Shown: positions 18,518 to 29,298, counted from the first letter of the stretch. The stretch is 64,000 nt of DNA from Pseudomonas monteilii NBRC 103158 = DSM 14164 (GCF_000730605.1 NZ_BBIS01000003.1:62001-126000), one strand, 5' to 3'. Numbers and translations are program-made. Notes: generated by a model from the letters alone, not told the origin.

Positions 18518-19015
18518 ATGACCCCGACCGTGTCCGGACACAAAGGCTTCCTCGACCATTACCATGAGCTGATCGGCACCTGGACGCGCAAACTGCGCAG
18601 TCGTCAGCAGGCCGAGGACCTCACCCACGATGCCTTTGTCCGGGTACTGGAAAACCCGCGCGAACAGGTTGAGCAGCCGCGTGCCTACTTGCACCAGACC
18701 GCTCGCAACATTGTCGTGGATGGCTTGCGCCGCGAAGACCGCCGCCAGGCCCTGGAACTGGAAGCTTTCGACGATGGCGGTAGCGGCAGTGGCGACCCGG
18801 AGGCCTACGTGCAAGCCCTGGAGCTGGCCGACAGCGTCGAGCGGGCACTGGCCGAGCTGCCGCTCAACTGCCGGCAGGTGTTCATCTGGCAGAAGCTCGA
18901 AGGCCTTACCCAAGCCGAAATCGCCGAGCGCATGGGGTTGAGCAAGAACATGGTCGAAAAGTATATGATCCGCACGCTCCGGCACTTGCGTGAACATGTG
19001 GATGTGTCGGCATGA
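18518..19015 (+). CDS. FecI-family ECF sigma factor
   Basis: A 165-residue sigma factor with region 2 at about 10-75 (AEDLTHDAFVRVL) and region 4 at about 105-160 (LPLNCRQVFIWQKLEGLTQAEIAERMGLSKN). Family members are iron-starvation sigma factors that transcribe the neighbouring TonB receptor gene when the anti-sigma protein passes on a signal. ATG 18518 is chosen; a TTG five codons upstream would add little. It overlaps the FecR-like gene by four bases (ATGA), and the cognate receptor follows, so the cell-surface signalling set is complete. Confidence 0.9.
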   Translation: MTPTVSGHKGFLDHYHELIGTWTRKLRSRQQAEDLTHDAFVRVLENPREQVEQPRAYLHQTARNIVVDGLRREDRRQALELEAFDDGGSGSGDPEAYVQALELADSVERALAELPLNCRQVFIWQKLEGLTQAEIAERMGLSKNMVEKYMIRTLRHLREHVDVSA

Positions 19016-19998
19016 AGCGTCAGGAGACCTTTTCGATGAAACAGCACGGTACCGATACCGTCCGCGAGCAGGCGGCCGCATGGTTCGCCCGCGAGCAGGA
19101 TGCGCCTCGGGATGCCGGGCTGCAGAAACAGTTGCGTGCCTGGTTGGCGAGCGACGAGCGCCACCGGGAAGAGTACGAACACCTCAGTCGCGTTTGGCAG
19201 GCCGCCAGCTTCATTCCACGCCAGCGCCTTGAAGCGCTGTGCCAGCCGGAACCGGTGCAGCAGCTGCCTCGTCGGCGCTTTGTGCGTCAGGCCTTGGCCG
19301 CCAGTGTTGCGGTGTTGGCGTTGGGGCTGGGCTGGGCCGGCTGGCACTACCAGCAACTGAACCATCAGGACAGCCTGCAGACTGCCTTTAACGAGCGCCG
19401 CCAGGTTGAGTTGCCGGATGGCACGCACCTGGAACTTAATGGCAACACACAGGTGCAGGTCGATTTCAGCGCCGGACAGCGGCATATCCGCCTGAGCGCC
19501 GGGGAGGTGATGTTCAGCGTCGCTCACGACAGCGCCAGGCCGTTCGTGGTCGACACCGCCCAGGGCCGTGTGACGGTAACCGGTACCCGCTTTGACGTTC
19601 GCCTGGACCCAGCCAGCACCCGGGTAGCGGTGGAGCAGGGTTCGGTGCGTGTGCAGGGCAAGGGAGCGTCACTTGCGCAGCTTACGGCCGGGCAGGGTTC
19701 GCAAATAGACGCACAAGGCGCGGTCACCGCACCTTACGCAGTCAATGCTGCCGCTGTGACCGCCTGGCGCCAGGGCAAGCTGGTGTTCGATAACGCGACC
19801 TTGGCCGAGGTAGTGGCTGAAGCCTCGCGCTACCGCAGCCAACCGTTGCGGGTTGCCCCGGGCAAAGTCGCCCAGATGCGCCTTTCCAGCACTTTCAGCA
19901 CCGACGACACCGACGCGCTGCTGCGGGCCTTGCCGAGCATCCTGCCGGTGGCCATCAAGGCCCATGAAGACGGCTCCCGCGAAATAATTGCGAAATAG
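19012..19998 (+). CDS. FecR-family anti-sigma factor / sigma regulator
   Basis: A 328-residue inner-membrane regulator. The cytoplasmic N-terminal DUF4880 domain (about 18-65, AAAWFAREQDA and WLASDERHREEYEHL) binds the sigma factor. A single transmembrane helix lies at about 92-110, after RRRFVRQ. The periplasmic FecR domain (about 128-225, VELPDGTHLELN and TRFDVRL) and a C-terminal STN-like domain (about 255-328) receive the signal from the receptor. It overlaps the sigma gene and precedes the receptor by about 107 bases. A second ATG nine codons in is possible; the first is coupled to the sigma stop. Confidence 0.9.
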   Translation: MKRQETFSMKQHGTDTVREQAAAWFAREQDAPRDAGLQKQLRAWLASDERHREEYEHLSRVWQAASFIPRQRLEALCQPEPVQQLPRRRFVRQALAASVAVLALGLGWAGWHYQQLNHQDSLQTAFNERRQVELPDGTHLELNGNTQVQVDFSAGQRHIRLSAGEVMFSVAHDSARPFVVDTAQGRVTVTGTRFDVRLDPASTRVAVEQGSVRVQGKGASLAQLTAGQGSQIDAQGAVTAPYAVNAAAVTAWRQGKLVFDNATLAEVVAEASRYRSQPLRVAPGKVAQMRLSSTFSTDDTDALLRALPSILPVAIKAHEDGSREIIAK

Positions 19999-20105
19999 AT
20001 TCAGGTTTTTTTCCACTCGTTCGTCTTCCTCGCCAGCTGCAACTGCCAAGCATTTCCATTTGCACGCGGTTGGCGTTTATTCCGCATTCAGGATGTTTCG
20101 ACGAC

Positions 20106-22535
20106 GTGAACAACAACAAACCTTTCCCACGTTTGCCCGCCCTGGCGCTGGCCCTGGCGGTCAGTGCCGTGGCCGTCAACAGCCAGGCTGCACAGGCCGG
20201 CAACACCATCCAGATCCAGGCCCAGCCGCTGGGATCGGCGCTGAGCCAGCTTGGCCAGCAGACCAACCTGCAACTGTTCTTCAGCCCCGAGTTGGTGGCT
20301 GGCAAGCAGGCCCCGGCGGTGTCCGGCAACTTGGCGCCGGTGCAAGCGCTGCAACAGTTGCTGCAAGGCAGCGGGCTGACCTTCGAGGTGTCCCAGGACA
20401 CCGTTGTGGTAAAGCCGCTGCCGACTACCCTAGACTTGGGCAGTGGCAGCCTGGAGCTGGCGCCCACCGACATCAAGGTAGTCGGTGACTGGCTGGGCGA
20501 TGCGCAGCAGAGCGTGGTGCAGAACCACCCCGGCGCACGCACCGTGGTGCGCCGCGAGGCGATGGTGGAAAAGGGCGCCATGAATGTGCGCGATGTGCTG
20601 CGTGGCATCCCGGGTGTGCAGGTGCAGGATTCCAACGGCACTGGCGGCAGCGATCTGTCGCTGAACGTGGGCGTGCGCGGCCTGACCTCGCGCCTGTCGC
20701 CGCGCTCCACCGTGTTGATCGACGGCATCCCGGCCGCGTTCGCGCCGTATGGCCAGCCTCAGCTGTCGATGGCGCCGATTTCCTCGGGCAACCTCGACAG
20801 CATCGACGTGGTACGTGGCGCAGGCTCGGTGCGTTATGGCCCGCAGAACGTGGGAGGGGTGATCAACTTCGTCACCCGGGCAATTCCGGAAAAGGCCTCG
20901 GCAGAGCTGTCCACCACCCTGGAAACCTCCCAGCACGGCGGCTGGAAGCACACCGAGTCGGCCTTCGTCGGCGGCACGGCAGACAACGGCATGGGTGTGG
21001 CACTGCTGTATACCGGCGTCAACGGCAACGGTTACCGTGAAAGCAACAACGGCAACGACATCGACGACGTTATCCTCAAAACCCACTGGGCGCCGACCGA
21101 TGTCGACGAGTTCTGGCTCAACTTCCACTACTACGATGGCCGCGCCGACATGCCCGGTGGCCTGACCCAGGCCCAGTACGACAGCAACCCGTACCAGTCG
21201 CTGCGCGATTACGACTACTTCGCCGGTCGGCGCAAGGACGTATCGTTCAAGTGGCAACGCCAGCTCGACGATGCCACCCAGTTCGAAGTGCTGACTTATT
21301 ACACCGACAGCTTCCGTGGCAGTGCCATCGCTTCGCGTGACATGAAGACCCTGTCGTCGTATCCGCGCAACTACCACACCTTCGCCATCGAGCCGCGTGT
21401 GTCGCGTATCTTCTTTGCCGGCCCGACCACGCAGGAAGTCAGTGTGGGTTACCGCTACCTGAAGGAAGCGATGCGTGAGCAGTCGACGCGCCTGGCGCTG
21501 ATCGACAACGTGCCCACCGTGACCCCGACCTCCGACGGCCATGTGTTCCAGGACCGTAGCGGTGGTACCGAGGCCAGCGCCTACTACATCGACGACAAGA
21601 TCGATGTGGGTAATTGGACCATCACCCCGGGCATCCGCTTCGAGCACATCAACACCGACTGGCGCGACCGCCCGGTGCTGGACGCCAACAACCGCCCGGT
21701 AGCGGAGAAGAAACGCAGCATCACCAGCAACGAGCCGCTGCCAGCGTTGAGCGTGATGTACCACATCTCCGATGCCTGGAAGGTGTTCGCCAACTACGAG
21801 ACCTCGTTCGGCAGCCTGCAGTACTTCCAGCTGGGCCAGGGCGGCACCGGCAACAGCACGGCCAATGGCCTGGAGCCGGAAAAGGCCAAGACCTACGAGA
21901 TCGGTACGCGGTATGACAATGGTGGTTTCGCCGGTGAGCTGACGGCGTTCTACATCGACTTCGATGACGAGTTGCAGTACATCAGCAACGATGTGGGTTG
22001 GACCAACCTTGGCGCCACCAAGCACCAGGGTATCGAAGCGTCGGTTCGTTATGACCTGGCCGGGCTGGACCCGCGCTTCGAAGGCCTGTCGGTGAACGGC
22101 GGCTACACCTACACCCGCGCCACCTATGAAGGCGAGATTCCCGGCTTCAAGGGCCGTGACCTGCCGTTCTACTCACGCCAGGTGGCCACTGCCGGCGTGC
22201 GTTACGAGGTCAACCGCTGGACCTGGAACCTGGATGCCTACGCCCAATCCAAGCAGCGTGCGCCGGGCACCGGGATCAACGCCGACGGCAGCTTCAATGG
22301 TGACTACATCACCGAGCCGAGTGCCGATGGGCAGTATGGCGATATTCCGGGTTACGTGACCTGGCATGCCCGTGGCGGGTATGAGTTCGGGCCAGAGATG
22401 TCCAACCTGAAGCTGGCGGCGGGGGTGAAGAACCTGTTCGACAAGCAGTACTTCACCCGTTCCAGCGACAACAATGCCGGCATTTATGTGGGTGAGCCGC
22501 GCACCTTCTATGTGCAGGCCAGTGTAGGGTTCTGA
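20106..22535 (+). CDS. FecA-type TonB-dependent transducer with N-terminal signalling domain
   Basis: About 809 residues from GTG 20106 (AGGA twelve bases upstream); a TTG twelve codons earlier is the alternative. After the signal peptide (ending near SQAAQAG) comes the STN signalling domain at about 32-105 (IQAQPLGSALSQLGQQTNLQLFF). The plug (RDVLRGIPGVQVQD, LNVGVRGLTSRL, VVRGAGSVRYGPQNVGG) and the barrel follow, with C-terminal QASVGF. The STN domain plus the linked sigma/anti-sigma genes show a receptor that induces its own synthesis. Its ligand is not readable; similarity of plug and barrel to FecA-like receptors makes a ferric citrate- or hydroxamate-type ligand possible. Confidence 0.9.
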   Translation: MNNNKPFPRLPALALALAVSAVAVNSQAAQAGNTIQIQAQPLGSALSQLGQQTNLQLFFSPELVAGKQAPAVSGNLAPVQALQQLLQGSGLTFEVSQDTVVVKPLPTTLDLGSGSLELAPTDIKVVGDWLGDAQQSVVQNHPGARTVVRREAMVEKGAMNVRDVLRGIPGVQVQDSNGTGGSDLSLNVGVRGLTSRLSPRSTVLIDGIPAAFAPYGQPQLSMAPISSGNLDSIDVVRGAGSVRYGPQNVGGVINFVTRAIPEKASAELSTTLETSQHGGWKHTESAFVGGTADNGMGVALLYTGVNGNGYRESNNGNDIDDVILKTHWAPTDVDEFWLNFHYYDGRADMPGGLTQAQYDSNPYQSLRDYDYFAGRRKDVSFKWQRQLDDATQFEVLTYYTDSFRGSAIASRDMKTLSSYPRNYHTFAIEPRVSRIFFAGPTTQEVSVGYRYLKEAMREQSTRLALIDNVPTVTPTSDGHVFQDRSGGTEASAYYIDDKIDVGNWTITPGIRFEHINTDWRDRPVLDANNRPVAEKKRSITSNEPLPALSVMYHISDAWKVFANYETSFGSLQYFQLGQGGTGNSTANGLEPEKAKTYEIGTRYDNGGFAGELTAFYIDFDDELQYISNDVGWTNLGATKHQGIEASVRYDLAGLDPRFEGLSVNGGYTYTRATYEGEIPGFKGRDLPFYSRQVATAGVRYEVNRWTWNLDAYAQSKQRAPGTGINADGSFNGDYITEPSADGQYGDIPGYVTWHARGGYEFGPEMSNLKLAAGVKNLFDKQYFTRSSDNNAGIYVGEPRTFYVQASVGF

Positions 22536-22540
22536 TCTGA

Positions 22541-22572
22541 AATTGCCGGGGCGCAAAGCGCCCCTAGCAATT
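22541..22572. terminator. Bidirectional terminator between convergent genes
   Basis: GGGGCGC-AAA-GCGCCCC forms a perfect 7-bp stem with a three-base loop. It is extended outwards by AATTGC / GCAATT arms with a small internal bulge. It separates the receptor gene from the osmoprotectant ATPase gene and reaches the stop codon of the latter. Confidence 0.75.
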
Positions 22573-23728
22573 ACGAAACCACCGCCTCAGCTGGCGAAAC
22601 AATGCTGGTCTTAGCCCCCCGCGATCTTCCTGAACTCAGGTAAGCCGCAATCGACTCCTGCGTCACCTCGCCCAAGAACACCTGCTCGGCATCCAGCACC
22701 GGCAACCACGCCCTATTAAATTCGTACATCCGCGACAGCAGGATGCGCAAATGCTCATCATGCGACGCTGTGGCATTGAACGGCCGCAGGAAGTCACCAC
22801 AGGTGCCTTGCTGGCGATGCATGTCGCGCCGGCGCACATACCCCAGCGCCTTGTTCTGCGCATCGGTCACCACCACATAGCGGCGGTCGTGTTCATCCAG
22901 CAGTTCCAGTGCATCGCTGACCGGCGTTTCCGGGCTCACCGACGGCGCGTTGTCCGCCGCATCCTCGGCACGTACCAGCAATAGGCGTTTGAGGGTGCTG
23001 TCCTGGCCAACGAAGTTACTGACAAACTCATCCGCCGGGTGCGCCAGCAGGGTGTCCGGGTGGTCCAGCTGCAGCAGCTTGCCGGCACGGAAGATGGCAA
23101 TCTTGTCACCCAGCTTGATCGCCTCGTCGATGTCGTGGCTGACCATGATCACCGTCTTGTTCAGCGCCCGCTGCATCTCGAAGAACTCGTTCTGGATCAT
23201 CTCGCGGTTGATCGGGTCGACCGCGCCGAACGGCTCGTCCATCAGCAGCACCGGCGCTTCTGCAGCCAAGGCGCGGATAACACCGATGCGCTGCTGCTGG
23301 CCACCGGACAGCTCACGCGGGTAGCGCTGCAGGTACTGCTTGGGCTCCAGCTTGATCATGTGCATCAGCTCGCGCGCACGCTCGTGGCACTTTTGCTTGT
23401 CCCAGCCGAGCAGGCGCGGGACCACGGTGATGTTCTCTTCGATGGTCATGTTGGGGAACAAACCGATCTGCTGGATCACATAGCCGATGTGCCGGCGCAG
23501 GGTCACTTCGTCCAGCCCGGTGGTGTCTTCGCCATTGATGAACACCTGGCCCGAGGTGGGGGTGATCAGGCGGTTGATCATTTTCAGCGTGGTGCTTTTG
23601 CCGCAGCCCGAGGGGCCGAGGAACACGCAGATTTCCCCTTCGTTGACGGTGAGGTTTACCGCGTCGACGGCTTTCACGTCCTTGCCGTTGACGTTGAAGG
23701 TTTTGCTGAGGTTCTTCAGTTCGATCAT
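22571..23728 (-). CDS. Osmoprotectant (glycine betaine/choline) ABC transporter ATPase with CBS domains
   Basis: A 385-residue ATPase. Walker A is GPSGCGKST (about 38-46), the signature is LSGGQQQR, Walker B is LLMDEP, and the H-loop is VSHDIDEA. The region after about 250 carries two CBS-like repeats (SDALELLDEHDRRYVVVTD and LRILLSRMYEFNRAWLPVLD), as in OpuA/OpuCA/OsmV proteins, where they sense ionic strength or cyclic dinucleotides. It is the last gene of a four-gene minus-strand operon, overlapping the permease gene by four bases. Substrate is inferred from the family: a quaternary amine such as betaine, carnitine or choline. Confidence 0.88.
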   Translation of the reverse strand: MIELKNLSKTFNVNGKDVKAVDAVNLTVNEGEICVFLGPSGCGKSTTLKMINRLITPTSGQVFINGEDTTGLDEVTLRRHIGYVIQQIGLFPNMTIEENITVVPRLLGWDKQKCHERARELMHMIKLEPKQYLQRYPRELSGGQQQRIGVIRALAAEAPVLLMDEPFGAVDPINREMIQNEFFEMQRALNKTVIMVSHDIDEAIKLGDKIAIFRAGKLLQLDHPDTLLAHPADEFVSNFVGQDSTLKRLLLVRAEDAADNAPSVSPETPVSDALELLDEHDRRYVVVTDAQNKALGYVRRRDMHRQQGTCGDFLRPFNATASHDEHLRILLSRMYEFNRAWLPVLDAEQVFLGEVTQESIAAYLSSGRSRGAKTSIVSPAEAVVS

Positions 23729-24378
23729 GAGCGCAGTCCTTCTGGAGTCAGGGCACGTTGCAGGGTTTGCAGGAGCAGGTCGGCAATGATCGCCAGCAGG
23801 CTGACCAGCACGGCGCCGACCAGCAGCATCGACATGTCGCTGCGGCTGATGGAGGTGAGGATGAGCACACCCAGGCCGCCGGCGCCGATGGTGGCGGCGA
23901 TGGTCATGACGCCGATGTTCATGACCACGGCGGTGCGCACACCGGCGAGGATCACCGGCACGGCGATGGGCAGCTCGACCATGCGCAGGCGCTGGCCGAA
24001 GGTCATGCCGATGCCGCGTGCGGCTTCACGGATGCCGGGCTCGACGTTGGTCAGGGCCAGGTAGGTGTTGCGCATGATCGGCAGCAGCGAATAGAGGAAC
24101 ACGGCAGTGATCGCCGGGAGTGGTCCAAGGCCTTGGCCGAACTTGGAATAGAACGGCAGCAGAAGGCCGAACAGGGCAATGGAGGGGATGGTGAGCAGCA
24201 CCGTGGCGCTGGCCTGCAATGGGCCAGCGAGGGCCGGGAAGCGCGTCATCAGAATGCCCAGCGGCACCCCGACGAGGATCGCCAGGCCTACTGCTATGCC
24301 CACCAGCATGATGTGCTGCCAGGTCAGTTGCAGCACCTGGGCCCAGTCCAGGTGGCTGAAGGTATCGATCAGGTTCAT
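23725..24378 (-). CDS. Osmoprotectant ABC transporter permease (second)
   Basis: A 217-residue inner-membrane protein of the ProW/OpuCB type with about five helices. The EAA-like motif that contacts the ATPase is visible around EAARGIGMTFGQRLRMVELP, and the C-terminal TIGAGGLGVLI segment is conserved. It overlaps the binding-protein gene by four bases upstream and the ATPase gene by four bases downstream, so translation is coupled. With the other permease (25303-26016) it probably forms a heterodimeric membrane channel. Confidence 0.88.
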   Translation of the reverse strand: MNLIDTFSHLDWAQVLQLTWQHIMLVGIAVGLAILVGVPLGILMTRFPALAGPLQASATVLLTIPSIALFGLLLPFYSKFGQGLGPLPAITAVFLYSLLPIMRNTYLALTNVEPGIREAARGIGMTFGQRLRMVELPIAVPVILAGVRTAVVMNIGVMTIAATIGAGGLGVLILTSISRSDMSMLLVGAVLVSLLAIIADLLLQTLQRALTPEGLRS

Positions 24379-25289
24379 GGCTGGCCCTCGCTGTTCAGTG
24401 GGTGCTCACGCAGGAAGGCGGCGGCGACGGCGGTCGGGTTCTGGTGCTCGACGTCGACCTTGGCGTTGAGCTGGCGCATGGTTTCGTCATCCAGCTGCTC
24501 GGCCAGCGGCTTGAGCAGGCCGGCCAGTTGCGGGTTGGCGTCGAGCACCGCCTTGCGCACCACCGGGGCGGCGGTGTAGTCCGGGAAGTAGTGTTTGTCG
24601 TCTTTCAGCAGCTTGAGGTCGAAGGCGTTCAGGCGGCCATCGGTGGTATACACCAAGCCAGCGAACACCTGGTTGTTGCGCATGGCCGTGTAGACGAGGC
24701 CGCCGTCCATCTGGCGGATGTTGCGACGGTCCAGCGGCAGGCCGTACATCTCGCGCAGGCCGACCAGGCCGTCGGGGCGGTTGGCGAACTCGGTGTCCAG
24801 CGCCACCAGGTGGGTGCGCTGGCTTTCGTCATGCAGCACCTGGCTGAGGTCGCTGATGGTGTTCACCTGCGGGTAGGCTTCGGCCACTTGGCGGGGCAGG
24901 CCCAGTGCGTAGGTGTTGCTGAACTTCGACGGGGTCAGCCAGATCAGGTCCTTCTTGGCATCCAGTGCCTTTACCCTGGCGAAAGTGGCTTCGGCGTTGG
25001 GCATGCGCTCGTCGATGTGGTTATACGACACCAGCGACACGCCCGTGTATTCCCACATCAGGTCGAGCTGGCCGGTCTCCTGGGCCTGGCGTGCGATGTT
25101 GCTGCCAAGGCCGGTGGTGACACGCACGTCGAAGCCATTGGCACGCAGGTATTGCGCGGTGATTTCGGCGAGCACGGTCTGTTCGGTGAATACCCGCGCG
25201 CCGATGCGCACCAGCGGTTTTTCAGCTGCTTGGGCAAATCCTGCGAACAGCAGGGCCGCGCCCAGCAGCAAGGCGATTCTTTTCTTCAT
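24375..25289 (-). CDS. Osmoprotectant ABC transporter substrate-binding protein
   Basis: A 304-residue periplasmic protein of the OpuAC/OsmX/YehZ group. From ATG 25289 (AGGGA seven bases before) a signal peptide ends at FAGFAQA-AE. The mature part has IGARVFTEQTVLAEI and GLGSNIARQAQETGQLDLMWEYTGVS, typical of quaternary-amine binding proteins. The operon order permease / binding protein / permease / ATPase is like osmoprotectant systems of the Osm/Yeh type. The precise ligand cannot be read from the sequence. Confidence 0.88.
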   Translation of the reverse strand: MKKRIALLLGAALLFAGFAQAAEKPLVRIGARVFTEQTVLAEITAQYLRANGFDVRVTTGLGSNIARQAQETGQLDLMWEYTGVSLVSYNHIDERMPNAEATFARVKALDAKKDLIWLTPSKFSNTYALGLPRQVAEAYPQVNTISDLSQVLHDESQRTHLVALDTEFANRPDGLVGLREMYGLPLDRRNIRQMDGGLVYTAMRNNQVFAGLVYTTDGRLNAFDLKLLKDDKHYFPDYTAAPVVRKAVLDANPQLAGLLKPLAEQLDDETMRQLNAKVDVEHQNPTAVAAAFLREHPLNSEGQP

Positions 25290-25302
25290 ACGTTCCCTAT
25301 CC

Positions 25303-26016
25303 TTATTGGGCCAGGCCACGTTCCAGCCAGCGCTTGCTGGAGAAACTCACCGCTGCGTCCAGCACCAGGGCCAGCAGCGCGGTGCACGCGGCGCCCAGCA
25401 GCAGCTGTGGCTGGTTGTTCAGGGCGATGCCGGGGAAGATCAGGCTGCCCAGGCTGTTGGCACCGATCAGGAAAGCCAGGGGCGCGGTGCCCACGTTCAA
25501 CGCAAGGGCCACGCGAACACCGCCGACAATGATCGGCACGGCGTTGGGTAATTCCACCTGCCAGAGTTGCTGGCGCGGGGTCATGCCGATGCCGGTGGCG
25601 GCTTCCTTGAGCGAGGCGGGGACGTTTTTCAGGCCCTCGTAGGTGTTGCGCACGATGGGCAAGAGAGAGGCGAGGAACAGTGCGAAGATCGCAGGCCCGG
25701 CGCCGATGCCCAGAATACTCAGGGCGATGGCCAGAACGGCCAGGGGAGGGATGGTGTTGCCAACGTTGAAGAACTGCATGAAGCGCTCGGCTTTGTCGAC
25801 CCGGTGCGGTCGACTGAGCGCAATGCCAGCGGGGATGCCCACGGCCAACGCCGCCGCCATCGAAGCCAGCACCAGTACCAGGTGCGCTTGCAGGTAGAAC
25901 CCAAGATCGTCGCGATAACGCGTGATCGTGTCGATGCCGATCCAGTGGATCAGCAGGGCCAGGATGACGAGCACGGTGGCGCATCCCAACAGCCCTTTTC
26001 CGTAGCGTTTTGCCAC
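25303..26016 (-). CDS. Osmoprotectant ABC transporter permease (first)
   Basis: A 237-residue permease with about six helices. GTG 26016 is selected because AAGGAG lies seven bases before it; the frame is open 10 codons further upstream without a better site. The ATPase-contact motif is around EAATGIGMTPRQQLWQVELP, closely like the second permease, so the two genes look like an ancient duplication. It is the first gene of the four-gene operon; the 533-base gap upstream should hold its promoter. Confidence 0.87.
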   Translation of the reverse strand: MAKRYGKGLLGCATVLVILALLIHWIGIDTITRYRDDLGFYLQAHLVLVLASMAAALAVGIPAGIALSRPHRVDKAERFMQFFNVGNTIPPLAVLAIALSILGIGAGPAIFALFLASLLPIVRNTYEGLKNVPASLKEAATGIGMTPRQQLWQVELPNAVPIIVGGVRVALALNVGTAPLAFLIGANSLGSLIFPGIALNNQPQLLLGAACTALLALVLDAAVSFSSKRWLERGLAQ

Positions 26017-26412
26017 AGGCGGACTCCTTGTGTAGTCGGCGAGCACACTTCTTTTTTGCCGGCCAGGCCTGGCGGCGGATGGTGTGTTCGCGAGTAGCAG
26101 CTTGATACACGCCGAAGGCTGCGATCAGGCCATGAGCCGAACCCCGTCGGGCCCGAAAATGCTGATGAAACCGATCCCCAACCGAAGCGGGTTGCAGGGG
26201 AGTGGACGTCTCCGTGGGTGTAAAGGTTCCCATCTGAGGCGGCATTTGGCCAGCGTTAATCACTGGGGTTATGGAAATCTCGCGCGATAAATAAGTGCTT
26301 TTTCTACATCAAGGCGTTGAATTACCTGCCATCGCGACGTCCATCGCGTGGCTCAGGATCGGCATGGAAATTTTTTCACATAAGTGCCAGGCGATCGGTT
26401 TTCGTTGTTGTT

Positions 26413-26446
26413 GAGATCGAGCGCCGCCCGCGCGGCGCTCGATCTC
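26413..26446. repeat. 15-bp perfect palindrome upstream of prfC
   Basis: GAGATCGAGCGCCGC and its exact reverse complement flank a four-base CCGC loop. No T run follows on either strand and it does not match the REP family. It is about 60 bases upstream of the likely prfC -10 box, so it may be an operator or a transcription-stopping hairpin. Confidence 0.7.
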
Positions 26447-26505
26447 GAAGTCGACAAACGGCTACCGAAAAGCACCTTGGATTTTCGTCCCCGCTCAACT
26501 TCAGG

Positions 26506-26511
26506 TATGAT
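26506..26511 (+). promoter_or_regulatory. Possible -10 box of prfC
   Basis: TATGAT lies 38 bases before the prfC ATG. The -35 region (TTTTCG/TTTCGT 17-18 bases upstream) is poor, so the promoter is weakly supported. Confidence 0.35.
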
Positions 26512-26549
26512 ATCGCCCCTTTTTGAATCCCCCAGTCAGGCGATTTCCC

Positions 26550-28133
<1,584 letters not shown>

Positions 28134-28144
28134 TAATTGAGCAT

Positions 28145-28167
28145 GGGGCCGCCAAGCGGCCCCTTTT
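28145..28167 (+). terminator. Rho-independent terminator of prfC
   Basis: GGGGCCGC-CAA-GCGGCCCC is an 8-bp perfect GC stem with a three-base loop followed by TTTTC, starting 11 bases after the prfC stop. Confidence 0.9.
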
Positions 28168-29246
28168 CAATTCCCGGCTTTGATACTGGTCCAGATCCGC
28201 GTGCGAATGCGGTCGATCTTCGCCGGCATCGCCTCCAGCGCATACAGCTTGCCCATCACATCCTCGCTTGGGTAAATCATCGTATTACCCTTCATCGCGG
28301 GGTCCACCAGCCCGTCCGCCTTCAGGTTGCCGTTGGCGTACTGCACATGGTTGCTGATGTTGGCCATCACGTCCGGCTGCAGCAGGTAGTTCATGTAGGC
28401 ATACCCGGCTTTTTCATCCGGAGCATCTGCCGGCATGGCCACCATGTCGAACCACATGGGCGCGCCTTCCTTGGGGATCGAGTAGCCCACCTTCACCCCG
28501 TTCTTCGCTTCTTCGGCACGGTTCTTCGCCTGCAGCACATCCCCCGAGAAACCTACCACCACGCAAATGTCGCCGTTGGCCAGGTCGCCGGTGTACTTCG
28601 ATGAGTGGAAGTAGCTGATGTACGGGCGTACCTGCATCAGCAGTGCCTTGGCCTTGTCGTAGTCCGCCGGGTTCTGGCTATGGTGTGGCAGGCCCAGGTA
28701 GTGCAAGGCAATTGGCAGCAGTTCAGGACCGTTGTCCAGCACGGCAACGCCACAGCTTTTCAGCTTGCTCATGTACTCGGGCTTGAAGATGAGGTCCCAC
28801 GAATCAACCGGTGCATTGTCGCCGAGCACCGCCTTGACCTTGTCGATGTTGTAGCCGATGCCGGTACTGCCCCACAGGTACGGGAAGCCGTACTGGTTGC
28901 CCGGATCGTTTACCTCCAGTGCCTTGAGCAGCACCGGGTTGAGGTTTTGCCAGTTGGGCAACTGCGACTTGTCCAGGCGCTTCAGGGCCTTGCCCTGGAT
29001 TTGCCGGGCCATGAAATGGTTGGAGGGGAACACCACGTCGTAGCCGGAGTTGCCGGTCATCAGCTTGCCATCGAGGGTTTCGTTGCTGTCGTACACGTCG
29101 TAGGTGGGCACGATGCCACTGGCCTGCTGGAAGTTTTTCAGCGTGTCGGGGGCGACGTAGCTGGACCAGTTGTAGATCTTTACCGTTTCGGCGGCGCCGG
29201 CCACGCTGGCGGCCAGCATCAGGGGAGCGAGAAGGAGCGTGCGCAT
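28167..29246 (-). CDS. Polyamine-type ABC periplasmic binding protein (PotF/SpuD family), orphan
   Basis: A 359-residue periplasmic protein. The signal peptide (MRTLLLAPLMLAASVAGA) is cut before AETVKIYNWSSYVAP, and NWSSYVAP together with YDVVFPSNHFM and PYLWGSTGIGYN are hallmarks of putrescine/spermidine binding proteins. No permease or ATPase gene lies beside it, so it must share a transporter encoded elsewhere or act as a sensor. It is the third gene of a minus-strand set after the FAD oxidoreductase and a cupin, which suggests uptake of an amine that the oxidoreductase uses. The ligand is inferred. Confidence 0.87.
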   Translation of the reverse strand: MRTLLLAPLMLAASVAGAAETVKIYNWSSYVAPDTLKNFQQASGIVPTYDVYDSNETLDGKLMTGNSGYDVVFPSNHFMARQIQGKALKRLDKSQLPNWQNLNPVLLKALEVNDPGNQYGFPYLWGSTGIGYNIDKVKAVLGDNAPVDSWDLIFKPEYMSKLKSCGVAVLDNGPELLPIALHYLGLPHHSQNPADYDKAKALLMQVRPYISYFHSSKYTGDLANGDICVVVGFSGDVLQAKNRAEEAKNGVKVGYSIPKEGAPMWFDMVAMPADAPDEKAGYAYMNYLLQPDVMANISNHVQYANGNLKADGLVDPAMKGNTMIYPSEDVMGKLYALEAMPAKIDRIRTRIWTSIKAGN

Positions 29247-29298
29247 GTCGGGGTTACCTTGCTTTGTCTGTTGTTATCGAAGGCAGGCGATCAGCGGA

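Larger units (their letters stand above)
26017..26549. other. 533-base intergenic region between the osmoprotectant operon and prfC
   Basis: No credible gene is seen here. The region is divergent, so it should hold both promoters. Apart from a 15-bp palindrome at 26413-26446 and a possible prfC promoter near 26506, I see no RNA gene or known riboswitch. A C/G-rich stretch near 26170-26230 has no clear fold. Confidence 0.6.

Noticed and set aside
25286..26263. 325-codon minus-strand frame over the first osmoprotectant permease
   Set aside because: Out of frame with the clear permease; His/Arg/Pro composition shows a shadow frame.
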